Shown: in pieces, positions 7,604-16,596 of the stretch | Layout of the letters: each line of letters starts with the position of its first letter | Numbering within the stretch: position 1 is the stretch's first letter | Assembly: GCF_050107595.1 (NCBI RefSeq) | Contig: NZ_JBNILH010000001.1 | Coordinates: 124,001 to 188,000 of the forward strand | Reading direction: 5' to 3' | DNA: 64,000 nt | DNA from: Bacillus_AB infantis_C | GTDB taxonomy: Bacteria; Bacillota; Bacilli; Bacillales; Cytobacillaceae | The notes under the pieces: generated by a model | What the model saw: the letters and a program-made list of their open reading frames with translations, nothing else | Told to the model about the DNA's origin: nothing | Databases searched by the model: none | Program-made: the position numbers and the translations under genes

Positions 7604-8397
7604 CCTTCAAAGAAGAAACTGCTAAAGCCCTGCCCCAATTCTTTAGCCTGATGTGCATCCGAACCATAGACGAGCTGGATGCCAAGGGACTTGGCCATCG
7701 AAGCTGCCCATTCCGGCGGATAAGGCTCCCGGCAGAGCGGTTTTGCGGTGCCGGCCCCGTTGCAGTCCAGTGCGTAACCGTGGAGCTTCATCAACTGAAG
7801 GATATTTGAAATTTCCTGTTTGTCTTCAAAGCCGGCAGGATATTTTTTTTGGAATTTATGGATCAGCGAAATATGGCCGATCCTCTTTGGCTTATAGGGA
7901 CCCAGGTCAGCTGTAATCGACCTTCTGACGGTTTCATAGTATTTTCTGTAAACAGCCTCTGCGGAACCGTAGCGGCTGATCATGGAGGAGAAGACGTCCG
8001 GGCTGTAATCTGCACATTCATATTGCCCATCATAATACAAAAAATGGACCGAAAGAATGCTGTCATCCAGAAGATGCCCGACCTTTGAGAGGAAGCTGCC
8101 TGTTTCTTTTTCAAATCCCTCTATAAAATCCACTTCAAGCCCTGCATTGATTTTGATTTTATTTTTGTAGAGAGCTTTTACACGGCTGATTTCTTCGAAG
8201 TAGGCTCCAAGATCATCTGCCTGCATGGCGCTGTCCCGTGCAGGGGCTGTGTCTGTGAACTCGTCGGGGAGCGGGGCATGCTCAGTGAAGGTCAGTTCTG
8301 CAAAACCGAGCGAAAGAGCCCTGTCGATATACTCTTCAAAAGCATCCTTCGAACCATGGGGGCAAAATGGTGTATGTATATGTCCATCCCTTAGCAT
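7600..8397 (-). CDS. hisJ: Histidinol-phosphatase, PHP family
   Basis: Dephosphorylates histidinol phosphate in histidine biosynthesis. 265 aa with a PHP fold. Metal-binding motifs are visible: DGHIHTPFCPHG at the N-terminus, FTEHAPLP near residue 38, SVHFLYY in the middle and YGSDAHQAKELG near the C-terminus. Starts at an ATG with a GGAG about 11 bases upstream. Its stop overlaps the refZ stop. It is not in a his operon here, as in B. subtilis. Confidence 0.93.
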   Translation of the reverse strand: MLRDGHIHTPFCPHGSKDAFEEYIDRALSLGFAELTFTEHAPLPDEFTDTAPARDSAMQADDLGAYFEEISRVKALYKNKIKINAGLEVDFIEGFEKETGSFLSKVGHLLDDSILSVHFLYYDGQYECADYSPDVFSSMISRYGSAEAVYRKYYETVRRSITADLGPYKPKRIGHISLIHKFQKKYPAGFEDKQEISNILQLMKLHGYALDCNGAGTAKPLCREPYPPEWAASMAKSLGIQLVYGSDAHQAKELGQGFSSFFFEG

Positions 8398-8750
8398 AGG
8401 GGCATCGCTCCATTCTGTCGAAAATCAAAAATGCGAATTATTTGTAATGCGGCAAAACGTATTGTTCAATTATAGGTGCCGGGCTAAAAAAACGTTCAGT
8501 TCCAGTTTCCAGGAGGAAAAACAAGCTCAAGGCATCAATAAGGGAGCAGTGGAACAGTCAATTCTGAATCCCGGGTTTTGCACAAAAACGGCAAGCAGGT
8601 TATAATAGCAAGTTTCTCTCAAAAAAAATTAAATTAATAGTCAAAAATTGTCGTTTACATGGTATCATAAAAACATTGAATTGCATATTTCAAGTTTTTT
8701 TTACATATATCTATCAGTTATCAGCTCGGCAGCAGAACAGGGGGCTTTCA
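8398..8750. other. Gene-free region between hisJ and ezrA
   Basis: Divergent upstream region. It contains a strong ezrA promoter (8578-8606) and AT-rich sequence from about 8620 to 8720 with a second possible -35 (TTTACA). No RNA gene or convincing small ORF was seen. Confidence 0.7.
8578..8606 (+). promoter_or_regulatory. Sigma-A promoter of ezrA
   Basis: TTGCAC (8578-8583), a 17-base spacer and a perfect TATAAT (8601-8606). Confidence 0.8.
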
Positions 8751-10451
8751 ATGGAGTACATAATTGGAGGAATAGTGATCGCGATTGCACTATTTCTGAC
8801 GGGATACCTAATGAAAAAGAAGTATTATAAAGAAATAGACAGGCTGGAAGGCTGGAAAATGGACATAACGGACAGGCCGGTCCTCGACGAGATGTCCAAA
8901 GTGAAGCAGCTGAATATGACAGGCCAGACAGAGGAGCTGTTCGAACGCTGGCGGAATGAGTGGGACGATATCGTTACCGGGCAGCTTCCTGGAGTGGAGG
9001 AGCTGCTGTTTGACGCAGAGGAATATATCGACCGCTACCGCTTTAAGAAGGCAAAGGAAGTTCAGCAGGCAATCGAGGAGAGCCTTGCAGGCATAGAGGA
9101 TAAAATAAAATCCCTCCTTGCTGAAATCAATGAGCTGGTCGGAAGCGAAGAAAAGAACCGCACCGAGATCGATGGACTCAAAGATCAGTACAGGGAATGC
9201 AAAAAGGCGCTGCTCGCCCATCGGCATACCTATGGAAAGGCTGAAACCATCCTGGGCGTCCAGCTTGATGAAGCTTTTGCGAAGTTCCAGGACTTTGAGG
9301 ACCGGACAGCAAACGGCGACTATCTTCAGGCCAGGGAAATCGTCCTGACCATCCAGGCACAGCTTGACAGTATCCAAAAGAAAATGGAAGTTATCCCCGA
9401 TTTGCTGGTGGATGCCGGGTCAAATATCCCATCCCAGCTTCTTGAGGTGAGAGAAGGCTTCCGTGAAATGGAGGAGCAGGGATATATTCTTGAACATGTA
9501 GAAGTGGACAAGGAAGCAGAGTCATTAGAAAAAGAGGCTGCCGAATATCTCGCCATGATCGAACGCGCAGAGACCGGAGAAGCGCATGAGGGCCTTGAGG
9601 ATATCAAGCAGAAAATAGATGCGCTCTATGATCTGCTTGAGAAAGAAGTGTATGCAAGAAAGTTCATCCAATCGCATGATGAAAAGGTCCGTACAGAGTT
9701 ATACAATGCCAAGGATGCAAACTTTATGCTGAAGAAAGAGCTCGGCATCGTACAGCAAAGCTACCACCTCCAGGAAAAGGACGAAGAAACACACAGCCTG
9801 CTTGAAACGAAGCTGACCAAGCTTTTTAAACGCTTTGAAATACTTGAGCATAAAATCAGCAATCAAAGCTCTGCCCATTCAGTTCTTGGTGAAGAATTAG
9901 AATATATAAAAAATGAACTGGAAGCATTGTCAGAAGAGCAGGTCCATTTTGCCGAAAAGCTGCAGGCCTTAAGGAAGGACGAGCTCTCCGCACGGGAAAA
10001 GGTAAAGGAAATCAGCAAAAAGCTGTCGGAAACCATCAGGCTCGTATCCAAGAGCAATATACCTGGGCTGTCCCAAAATTACCGGTATTTAATGGAAGAC
10101 ACGAAGGAAAGCATTCAAAATGTCATTGACAAGCTTGATGAAAAGCCCCTTGATATCCCTGCTGTCCAGCAGTATCTGGAAATAGCGGTGATGACAGTTG
10201 ATAAAGCTGCAGACAGCACGGCTGAAATGATTGAAACCGTCCAGCTGGCTGAAAAGGTCATCCAATATGGAAACAGGTATCGAAGCAAGTATCCTTCCAT
10301 CGCTAAAGCACTGAGAGAAGCGGAGGATTCATTCAGGAACTACAATTATAAAGAGGCACTGGAGCAGGCTGCTTCATCTATTGAAGAGATTGAGCCAGGA
10401 GCTTTGAAAAGAATAGAAGAAATGATCGGCGAAAAAGAAGAAAATGCATAA
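8751..10451 (+). CDS. ezrA: Septation ring formation regulator EzrA
   Basis: Membrane-anchored negative regulator of FtsZ ring assembly. About 566 aa: one N-terminal transmembrane helix (IIGGIVIAIALFLTGYLM, about 4-21), the conserved juxtamembrane EIDRLEGWK, then nearly continuous coiled coil in spectrin-like repeats to the C-terminus. The start at 8751 has a GGGGG site 6 bases upstream; the frame is open further up but has no site. Monocistronic, with its own promoter and a shared terminator. Confidence 0.96.
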   Translation: MEYIIGGIVIAIALFLTGYLMKKKYYKEIDRLEGWKMDITDRPVLDEMSKVKQLNMTGQTEELFERWRNEWDDIVTGQLPGVEELLFDAEEYIDRYRFKKAKEVQQAIEESLAGIEDKIKSLLAEINELVGSEEKNRTEIDGLKDQYRECKKALLAHRHTYGKAETILGVQLDEAFAKFQDFEDRTANGDYLQAREIVLTIQAQLDSIQKKMEVIPDLLVDAGSNIPSQLLEVREGFREMEEQGYILEHVEVDKEAESLEKEAAEYLAMIERAETGEAHEGLEDIKQKIDALYDLLEKEVYARKFIQSHDEKVRTELYNAKDANFMLKKELGIVQQSYHLQEKDEETHSLLETKLTKLFKRFEILEHKISNQSSAHSVLGEELEYIKNELEALSEEQVHFAEKLQALRKDELSAREKVKEISKKLSETIRLVSKSNIPGLSQNYRYLMEDTKESIQNVIDKLDEKPLDIPAVQQYLEIAVMTVDKAADSTAEMIETVQLAEKVIQYGNRYRSKYPSIAKALREAEDSFRNYNYKEALEQAASSIEEIEPGALKRIEEMIGEKEENA

Positions 10452-10485
10452 AAAACCAGATCTGCTTTGGCAGATCTGGTTTTTT
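10451..10485. terminator. Bidirectional terminator between ezrA and brnQ
   Basis: AAAAACCAGATCTGC and GCAGATCTGGTTTTT are 15-bp perfect arms around a 4-base loop. Confidence 0.95.
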
Positions 10486-10506
10486 ATATGGGGAAAGTTA
10501 ATCTGT

Positions 10507-11832
10507 CTATTCTGCTGTGTTTCTGCCCCTTCCGGCAATGAGAAGACCGAGCAGGCCACCGGCAATGGCTGGAATGACCCAGCCGAGTCCTTCTGCATAG
10601 AGAGGAAGGAACCCAAGCATTTCTGAAAAAATACGGGTATCTGCCCCGGCTGCTTTTATTGCATCAATAATACTGATCAGACCTGCCGGAATCAGGGCTC
10701 CTGCATATACAGCTCTTGAGCCGCCAAAGGCATGATGCAGAAAAGAGAGCAATACCAGAACGATTGCCGGCGGATAGATCATCGTGAGCATTGGCAAAGA
10801 TATTGAAATGAGCTGCGTCAAGCCGATATTGGCGATCATCATGCTGAATAAGGATAAAATCAGCACAAATGTCTTGTAAGATATGGCTGGCACAATTCTT
10901 GAAAAATATTGTGCACAGGAAGAGACGAGCCCAATTGAAGTGGTAAGGCAGGCAAAAGTAATGGCCAGCCCAAGGATGACAGCCCCAAAAGATCCGAAAA
11001 GACGGGAAGCGGCGGCGGAAAGGAGAGCTCCCCCGTTTTCCTGAAACCCAATCGATTCTGCCCCGGATGCCCCAATGTATGCGAGCGAAAGGTAAACAAG
11101 CATAAGGGCAGCGGCTGCAATAAGTCCTGAATAGATGCATATTTTTGCAATCTGCCTTGAGCTGCTGATGCCTCTTTCTTTAATTGAACCGATCACAACT
11201 ATGCCAAAAACAAGGGCGGCGATTGCATCCATGGTTAAGTAGCCTTCGACGAAACCTTTAAAAAAAGGCGTTTCGGCATATGCGCCTTTGGCAGCCATTG
11301 GCTCTCCCAAAGGAGTGATGATACTCTTTACAGCCAGAATGGCCAATATAACAAGAAGAATCGGAGTAAATAACTTCCCGATCCGGTCCACAAGCTTAGA
11401 AGGATTCATTGAAAGCCAGGCTGTGACGGCAAAAAAGATAATGGTATAAAAAAGCAGTGCCATCCCGTACTTAGAAACGGTATCAGGCAAAAACGGAGTG
11501 ATGCCAATTTCGTAGGCTACGGTTCCGGTCCGCGGAATCCCGAACAGCGGGCCGATGGCAAGATACAAAAGCAAAGTAAAGATAGCCCCGAAAACAGGGT
11601 GGACCCTGCCGGCCAGCGTTCTGAGATCTCCAGCCTTGGCTATGCTGATGACTCCCAGAAGCGGCAGGCCGACGCCGGTTATGAGGAATCCGATGATGGC
11701 CTTTCCCATGCTGACACCAGATTCCTGGCCGAGATATGGAGGGAAAATCATATTCCCTGCTCCAAAGAAAAGAGCGAAAAGCATCAGTCCTATTGCGATT
11801 GTTTCTCTGCTGGATAGGCTCTTATTATTCAT
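10507..11832 (-). CDS. brnQ: Branched-chain amino acid carrier (LIVCS family, BraB/BrnQ)
   Basis: Sodium- or proton-coupled uptake of leucine, isoleucine and valine at the cell membrane. About 441 aa with around 12 hydrophobic segments and the family signature ALFFGAGNMIFPP near the N-terminus. The start is set at ATG 11832, because the longer frame's ATG (11844) overlaps the GGAGGT site. The ortholog at this locus in B. subtilis is called braB. It diverges from nifZ across about 230 AT-rich bases; I looked for a CodY box there and found no good match. Confidence 0.94.
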   Translation of the reverse strand: MNNKSLSSRETIAIGLMLFALFFGAGNMIFPPYLGQESGVSMGKAIIGFLITGVGLPLLGVISIAKAGDLRTLAGRVHPVFGAIFTLLLYLAIGPLFGIPRTGTVAYEIGITPFLPDTVSKYGMALLFYTIIFFAVTAWLSMNPSKLVDRIGKLFTPILLVILAILAVKSIITPLGEPMAAKGAYAETPFFKGFVEGYLTMDAIAALVFGIVVIGSIKERGISSSRQIAKICIYSGLIAAAALMLVYLSLAYIGASGAESIGFQENGGALLSAAASRLFGSFGAVILGLAITFACLTTSIGLVSSCAQYFSRIVPAISYKTFVLILSLFSMMIANIGLTQLISISLPMLTMIYPPAIVLVLLSFLHHAFGGSRAVYAGALIPAGLISIIDAIKAAGADTRIFSEMLGFLPLYAEGLGWVIPAIAGGLLGLLIAGRGRNTAE

Positions 11833-12064
11833 ACAAACCTCCATGACTGTCTATCGAAATGTTTAGAACATTTAACATACTAACACAGGAAATGAGAAAT
11901 TTGTCGAAAGGAATTATAGTCAAAACATTCAGACTTATAATTCTGTCTTTTGTTATGTTTTTGGTTTCCAAAAGAAATATAAAAGATTATGCAGATGAAA
12001 ACATTGTCCCAGTGTGATAAGATTTACTATTGGCTAAACGGTTTTTCAAGGAAGGGGAAGACCC

Positions 12065-13207
12065 ATGATTTACTTTGATAATAGTGCAACAACTAAACCA
12101 TATAAAGAAGTGCTGGATTCATTTAATAAGGTGGCCTCAGATTACTTTGGCAATCCCTCGTCTTTGCACGGAATCGGGGGCAGGGCAGAAAAGCTCCTGT
12201 CACAGGCCCGGATGCAGATTGCCGAGCTCCTGGGAGCCGGCCAGAAGGAAATTTTCTTTACTTCAGGCGGAACTGAAGGAAATAATCTGGCTGTAAAAGG
12301 GACTGCCATGATGCATAAAAGCAGGGGGCGCCATCTTATTACGACTGCCTCGGAGCATTCATCAGTGGCAGAAGCATTTGAACAGCTGAAAGAGCTCGGG
12401 TTCCGGGTTACGTATATTCCTGTAGACCAGGATGGGAGAATCAGGCCGGAGGACATAGAAGCTGCCTTATGCCATGATACGATTCTTGTGAGCGTCATCC
12501 ATGTTAATAATGAGGTTGGCACCATCCAGCCGATTGCTGAAATCGGCAAAATGCTCAAGCCCTATTCAAAAGTGCTTTTCCATGTGGATCATGTACAGGG
12601 CATTGCAAAGGTTCCGCTTGATTTTCAAAAAAATGAAATAGACCTTTGCACCATTTCTGCCCATAAATTCCACGGTTTAAAAGGCACAGGTGTCCTTTAC
12701 ATCAGGGAAGGCGTCAAGCTTTCACCGCTGTTTTCAGGCGGAAGCCAGGAATGGAACCAGCGGAGCGGAACAGAGAATGTTCCAGGGATTGTCAGTATGG
12801 CCAAGGCGCTCAGAATCAGCCTTGAAAGGTACAGGAGCCGGCTGGAGCAGCTTAGACACGTAAAATCTTTGCTTAGGGAAGGACTGGAATCCATTGAAGG
12901 CATCTCTGTCCATACACCGCTAGAAGACTCGGCGCCGCATATCCTCAATTTTTCTGCACCAGGCTTAAAGGCAGAAGTATTTGTGCATTCCCTTGAGGAA
13001 AAAAATATATATGTCTCCACCACAAGTGCCTGTTCCTCGAAAAAGAAAGCTGTCAGCAGGACACTGCTGGCTATGGGCATTCCTGAAGAGGCTGCGGCAA
13101 GCAGCATCAGAATCAGCCTTTCTTATGATAATACAGCAGAGGAAGCAGAAGCTGTGCTGCAGGCAATTGAAGAAACAGCGAAAAAGCTAAGGAAGGTAAT
13201 GAAATAA
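12065..13207 (+). CDS. nifZ: Cysteine desulfurase partner of ThiI (NifS/IscS-like)
   Basis: PLP enzyme that takes sulfur from cysteine and passes it to ThiI. 380 aa. PLP lysine K201 sits in SAHKFHG. The active-site cysteine C323 sits in the loop STTSACSSKKKAVS, of the longer, flexible class. AAGGAAGGGG precedes the ATG. Its TAA stop is immediately followed by the thiI ATG, so the two are translationally coupled, as in B. subtilis nifZ-thiI. It serves tRNA 4-thiouridine rather than general Fe-S assembly. Confidence 0.95.
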   Translation: MIYFDNSATTKPYKEVLDSFNKVASDYFGNPSSLHGIGGRAEKLLSQARMQIAELLGAGQKEIFFTSGGTEGNNLAVKGTAMMHKSRGRHLITTASEHSSVAEAFEQLKELGFRVTYIPVDQDGRIRPEDIEAALCHDTILVSVIHVNNEVGTIQPIAEIGKMLKPYSKVLFHVDHVQGIAKVPLDFQKNEIDLCTISAHKFHGLKGTGVLYIREGVKLSPLFSGGSQEWNQRSGTENVPGIVSMAKALRISLERYRSRLEQLRHVKSLLREGLESIEGISVHTPLEDSAPHILNFSAPGLKAEVFVHSLEEKNIYVSTTSACSSKKKAVSRTLLAMGIPEEAAASSIRISLSYDNTAEEAEAVLQAIEETAKKLRKVMK

Positions 13208-14413
13208 ATGAATTATGACCGCATATTAATCCGCTATGGAGAAATTTCAACAAAAGGCCGAAACAGGGGGAAGTTTGTCGAGAAGCTGAAAAGAAGCATT
13301 AAGAAAGTCCTGCACAGCTACCCGGCCGTCAGGATCGAGGGCCAGAGGGACAGGATGTTCATCCAGCTTAACGGTGAAAATGGGGAAGAGATCATAGAGA
13401 AGCTCAAAGGGGTCTTTGGCATTCAATCCTTCAGTCCTGCTGTGAAAGCTGAAAAGGATATAGAAAAAATCAAGGAAGCTGCCCTGGCACTTTTAAAGCG
13501 GGTATACAAGGATGGAGATACCTTCAAGGTATCGGCGCGTAGAGCGGACAAGGGCTTTCACCTTGACACCGGAGAACTGAACCATGCCCTTGGCTCACAT
13601 CTCCTGAAGAATATGGAAGGCTTGAAGGTGGATGTAAAAAAGCCGGATATTAATCTCCAGGCTGAAATAAGGCCGGAAGCTGCCTATCTTTCATGCGAAA
13701 ATATTCAGGGAGCCGGAGGTATGCCTGCCGGATCAGGTGGCAAGGCGATGCTCATGCTTTCTGGGGGAATAGACAGCCCGGTCGCAGGCTATTTATCCAT
13801 GAAGAGAGGGCTTGATGTGGAAGCTGTCCATTTCTACAGTCCTCCCTTCACCAGCGAAAGATCCAAGCAAAAGGTGGTTGACCTGGCTGAAAAGCTGGCG
13901 GGATATACAGGGCAAATGGTCCTTCATATTGTTCCTTTTACGGACATCCAGCAGCTTATCCAAAAGCAGGTGCCTGAAAATTATACGATGACAACCACCA
14001 GAAGGCTGATGCTTAAAATTACGGATCTGATCCGGGAAAAGCATGGAGGGCTCGCTGTCATTACAGGTGAGAGCCTCGGCCAGGTTGCAAGCCAGACACT
14101 GGACAGCATGTATGCCATCAATGAAGTGACAAGCACGCCGGTCCTGCGCCCGCTGATAACAACGGATAAGACCGATATCATTGAGATCGCCCAGGAAATT
14201 GATACCCATGATATATCAATCCTGCCATATGATGACTGCTGCACCGTATTTGTCCCGGCTTCGCCCAAAACGAAGCCTAAGCTTGAAAAGGCAGCATATT
14301 ATGAAAGCTTTGTTGATTTTGATGCGCTTATTGCAAAAGCTGTGGAGCATATTGAAACAATTCGCATCAAGCCGTATGAAGCCGGTAGTGACAGTGAGGA
14401 CGATCTTTTCTAG
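13208..14413 (+). CDS. thiI: tRNA 4-thiouridine synthetase ThiI
   Basis: Adenylates and thiolates U8 of tRNA. 401 aa: N-terminal ferredoxin-like and THUMP domains (to about residue 165), then a PP-loop ATPase domain with MLSGGIDSPVAGYL at about 181-194. The C-terminal rhodanese domain of the E. coli protein is absent, as is normal in Bacillus, so sulfur comes directly from the adjacent desulfurase. The start abuts the nifZ stop. Confidence 0.96.
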   Translation: MNYDRILIRYGEISTKGRNRGKFVEKLKRSIKKVLHSYPAVRIEGQRDRMFIQLNGENGEEIIEKLKGVFGIQSFSPAVKAEKDIEKIKEAALALLKRVYKDGDTFKVSARRADKGFHLDTGELNHALGSHLLKNMEGLKVDVKKPDINLQAEIRPEAAYLSCENIQGAGGMPAGSGGKAMLMLSGGIDSPVAGYLSMKRGLDVEAVHFYSPPFTSERSKQKVVDLAEKLAGYTGQMVLHIVPFTDIQQLIQKQVPENYTMTTTRRLMLKITDLIREKHGGLAVITGESLGQVASQTLDSMYAINEVTSTPVLRPLITTDKTDIIEIAQEIDTHDISILPYDDCCTVFVPASPKTKPKLEKAAYYESFVDFDALIAKAVEHIETIRIKPYEAGSDSEDDLF

Positions 14414-14461
14414 GGAGACTGAAAGTCGGACGGGTGAAGAAAACATTACCAATTAATATTT

Positions 14462-14491
14462 GCATGAAGCCATGTGATTCTACACATTCTA
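14462..14491 (+). promoter_or_regulatory. Sigma-G promoter of the SASP gene
   Basis: GCATG (14462-14466), an 18-base spacer and CATTCTA (14485-14491) match the forespore sigma-G consensus (GHATR, 17-18, CATWMTA). It is followed by an AAGGAGGTGA ribosome binding site. Confidence 0.85.
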
Positions 14492-14514
14492 AACTCACAA
14501 GGAGGTGAGATCAC

Positions 14515-14718
14515 ATGGCAAGCAGCAACAACTCTAACCAGCTTCTAGTACCTGGCGTACAGCAAGCTCTTGACTCAATGAAATACGAAATCGCTACTGA
14601 ATTTGGTGTAAACCTTGGCGCAGAAACAACTTCACGTGCTAACGGTTCAGTAGGAGGAGAAATCACTAAGCGTTTAGTTCAAATGGCTGAACAACAGCTT
14701 GGAGGTTTCCAGCGCTAA
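14515..14718 (+). CDS. sspA: Alpha/beta-type small acid-soluble spore protein
   Basis: Coats and protects DNA in the dormant spore and is degraded at germination. 67 aa, the usual size. The GPR protease cleavage region is visible (KYEIATEFGV), followed by the conserved GSVGGEITKRLVQMAEQQLGG. It has its own sigma-G promoter, a very strong ribosome binding site and a terminator. Codon use is strongly biased, as expected for an abundant protein. The position matches B. subtilis sspA, but paralogs are alike and the letter is inferred from context. Confidence 0.95.
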   Translation: MASSNNSNQLLVPGVQQALDSMKYEIATEFGVNLGAETTSRANGSVGGEITKRLVQMAEQQLGGFQR

Positions 14719-14742
14719 TCGAAAAATAAATAATATGGCTAC

Positions 14743-14780
14743 AAAGGAGCAGGCTCACCAGCCTGCTCCTTTACTTTTTG
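14743..14780 (+). terminator. Terminator after the SASP gene
   Basis: AAAGGAGCAGGC and GCCTGCTCCTTT are 12-bp perfect arms with a 6-base loop and a T-rich tail. Confidence 0.9.
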
Positions 14781-14857
14781 TTATATATTTTTAAATTTTT
14801 AAAAAATTATGTATAATATAATTATTGATACAATTTCAGATGAGGAGGACATATGAC

Positions 14858-16444
14858 ATGAAGCGTGAAGATCTGCTGGCGCCAGAAAAATATAATCTGG
14901 TCTCTGAAATGGAGAAGTTTGCTGATAAGCCTGAAAGGACAGCCATCCTCTGGGAAAGCGGGGAAGGCGAAAGAAAGGAAATTACATATTCCAGGCTTTT
15001 ATCAAATGCCAATAAAATTGGAAACGTTTTCTCCGGGAACGGCCTGAGGCAGGGGGATGTGGTCCTGATCATGGTCCCGCGCCTGATAGAAGCTTACCAG
15101 ACGTACATAGCTGCACTTAAAATGGGCCTGGTAGTCATTCCCTGCTCTGAGATGCTCCGCTCTAAAGATATTCAGTACAGGATCAATCATGGCGATGTGA
15201 AGGCCATTGTATGCTTTTCGCCGTTTACAGAGCAATTTGCAGATGTTCCTGAAGCAGAGGACCTGCCTAAGTTTGTGATTGGAGAGCCTGTGCAAGGCTG
15301 GATTCCTCTGGACGAAAAGATGGATGCAGCCTCTGATATCATGGAGACTGCGGGAACAAGCAAGGACGATATGGCTTTCCTTTCCTATACTTCCGGCACA
15401 ACGGGCAATCCCAAGGGAGTCGTACATACACATGGCTGGGCATATGCACATCTCCGTGCCGCCGGTCCTAACTGGCTTTGCATCAATGAGGGGGATACTG
15501 TCTGGGCAACTGCTGGCCCGGGCTGGCAGAAATGGATATGGAGCCCCTTCCTCTCCGTGCTGGGATCAGGAGGAACAGGACTGGTATATTCCGGGAAATT
15601 TGAGCCGAAAAAATATCTGGCACTCCTTCAGGACTACAAAGTCAATGTCCTTTGCTGCACCCCTACAGAATACAGGCTGATGGCAAAGGTCGACAATCTT
15701 GCTGAATACAGCCTCCCGGATCTTCATAGTGCCGTCTCGGCAGGGGAGCCGCTCAACCGCGAAGTGATTGATACTTTCAAAAAGCATTTTAATATTGAAG
15801 TGCGGGACGGATACGGCCAGACGGAAAACACCCTTCTGGTCGGCATTACAAAAGGCATGGAGCTTAGGCCGGGTTCAATGGGCAAACCGATCCCCGGAAA
15901 TTCTGTCGAGATTATTACTGAAGACGGTCACGCATGCGGACCAGGGGAAGTCGGCGATATCGCCGTCCACATTGAAACCCCTGCATTATTTAAAAACTAT
16001 TATAAGGATCCAGAACGGACGGCCATGCAATTCCGGGGTGAATACTATGTAACCGGAGACAAAGCGAAAAAGGATGAAGACGGGTACTTCTGGTTTGAAG
16101 GCAGGGGAGATGATATTATCATCAGCTCCGGATATACGATCGGGCCGTTTGAGGTGGAGGATGCCCTTGTCAAGCACCCGTACGTAAAGGAATGCGCCGT
16201 CGTGGCGAGCCCGGACGAAATCCGCGGAGCAGTCGTCAAAGCCTTTATCGTCCTGCAGGATGGCATCGCGGAAGATAAGCCGGATCTCATCAGTACCTTG
16301 CAGGAGCATGTAAAGGAGCTGACTGCTCCTTATAAATATCCCCGCAGGATCGAGTTTCTGTCAGAGCTTCCGAAGACCACATCAGGAAAGATCCGCAGGG
16401 TAGAGCTGAGGAAAAAAGAAATGGAGGAGGCTGCCCGCAGCTAG
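14858..16444 (+). CDS. ytcI: AMP-forming acyl-CoA synthetase (YtcI type)
   Basis: Adenylate-forming enzyme that activates a carboxylic acid and transfers it to CoA. 528 aa. Core motifs: SYTSGTTGNPKG near 176, DGYGQTENT near 317, YYVTGDKAKKDEDGYFWFEGR near 400, and the catalytic lysine in KTTSGKIRR near 509. GAGGAGG lies 9 bases before the ATG at 14858; an earlier in-frame TTG has no site. It resembles the acetyl/propionyl/medium-chain group. The true substrate cannot be read from sequence. Confidence 0.92.
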   Translation: MKREDLLAPEKYNLVSEMEKFADKPERTAILWESGEGERKEITYSRLLSNANKIGNVFSGNGLRQGDVVLIMVPRLIEAYQTYIAALKMGLVVIPCSEMLRSKDIQYRINHGDVKAIVCFSPFTEQFADVPEAEDLPKFVIGEPVQGWIPLDEKMDAASDIMETAGTSKDDMAFLSYTSGTTGNPKGVVHTHGWAYAHLRAAGPNWLCINEGDTVWATAGPGWQKWIWSPFLSVLGSGGTGLVYSGKFEPKKYLALLQDYKVNVLCCTPTEYRLMAKVDNLAEYSLPDLHSAVSAGEPLNREVIDTFKKHFNIEVRDGYGQTENTLLVGITKGMELRPGSMGKPIPGNSVEIITEDGHACGPGEVGDIAVHIETPALFKNYYKDPERTAMQFRGEYYVTGDKAKKDEDGYFWFEGRGDDIIISSGYTIGPFEVEDALVKHPYVKECAVVASPDEIRGAVVKAFIVLQDGIAEDKPDLISTLQEHVKELTAPYKYPRRIEFLSELPKTTSGKIRRVELRKKEMEEAARS

Positions 16445-16483
16445 TATCCACCTGGGAAGCCCCTATATAAATTGGTTTTAACC

Positions 16484-16511
16484 CTGAGCTTTTTTAAAGC
16501 TCAGTTTTTTT
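16484..16511 (+). terminator. Terminator after ytcI
   Basis: CTGAGC and GCTCAG arms, extended by T/A pairs, followed by seven T. Confidence 0.85.
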
Positions 16512-16596
16512 GTGTCCCGAAAGAAGATATAATCATATCAGCAGGCACTGATTATTGTTTCTGTGCCAGAATAGGAAGCAAAGGAGCAAGAAAAAG

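Noticed and set aside
11845..12064. CodY operator for the branched-chain carrier gene
   Set aside because: The best candidate near 11898-11916 matches only about half of AATTTTCWGAAAATT.
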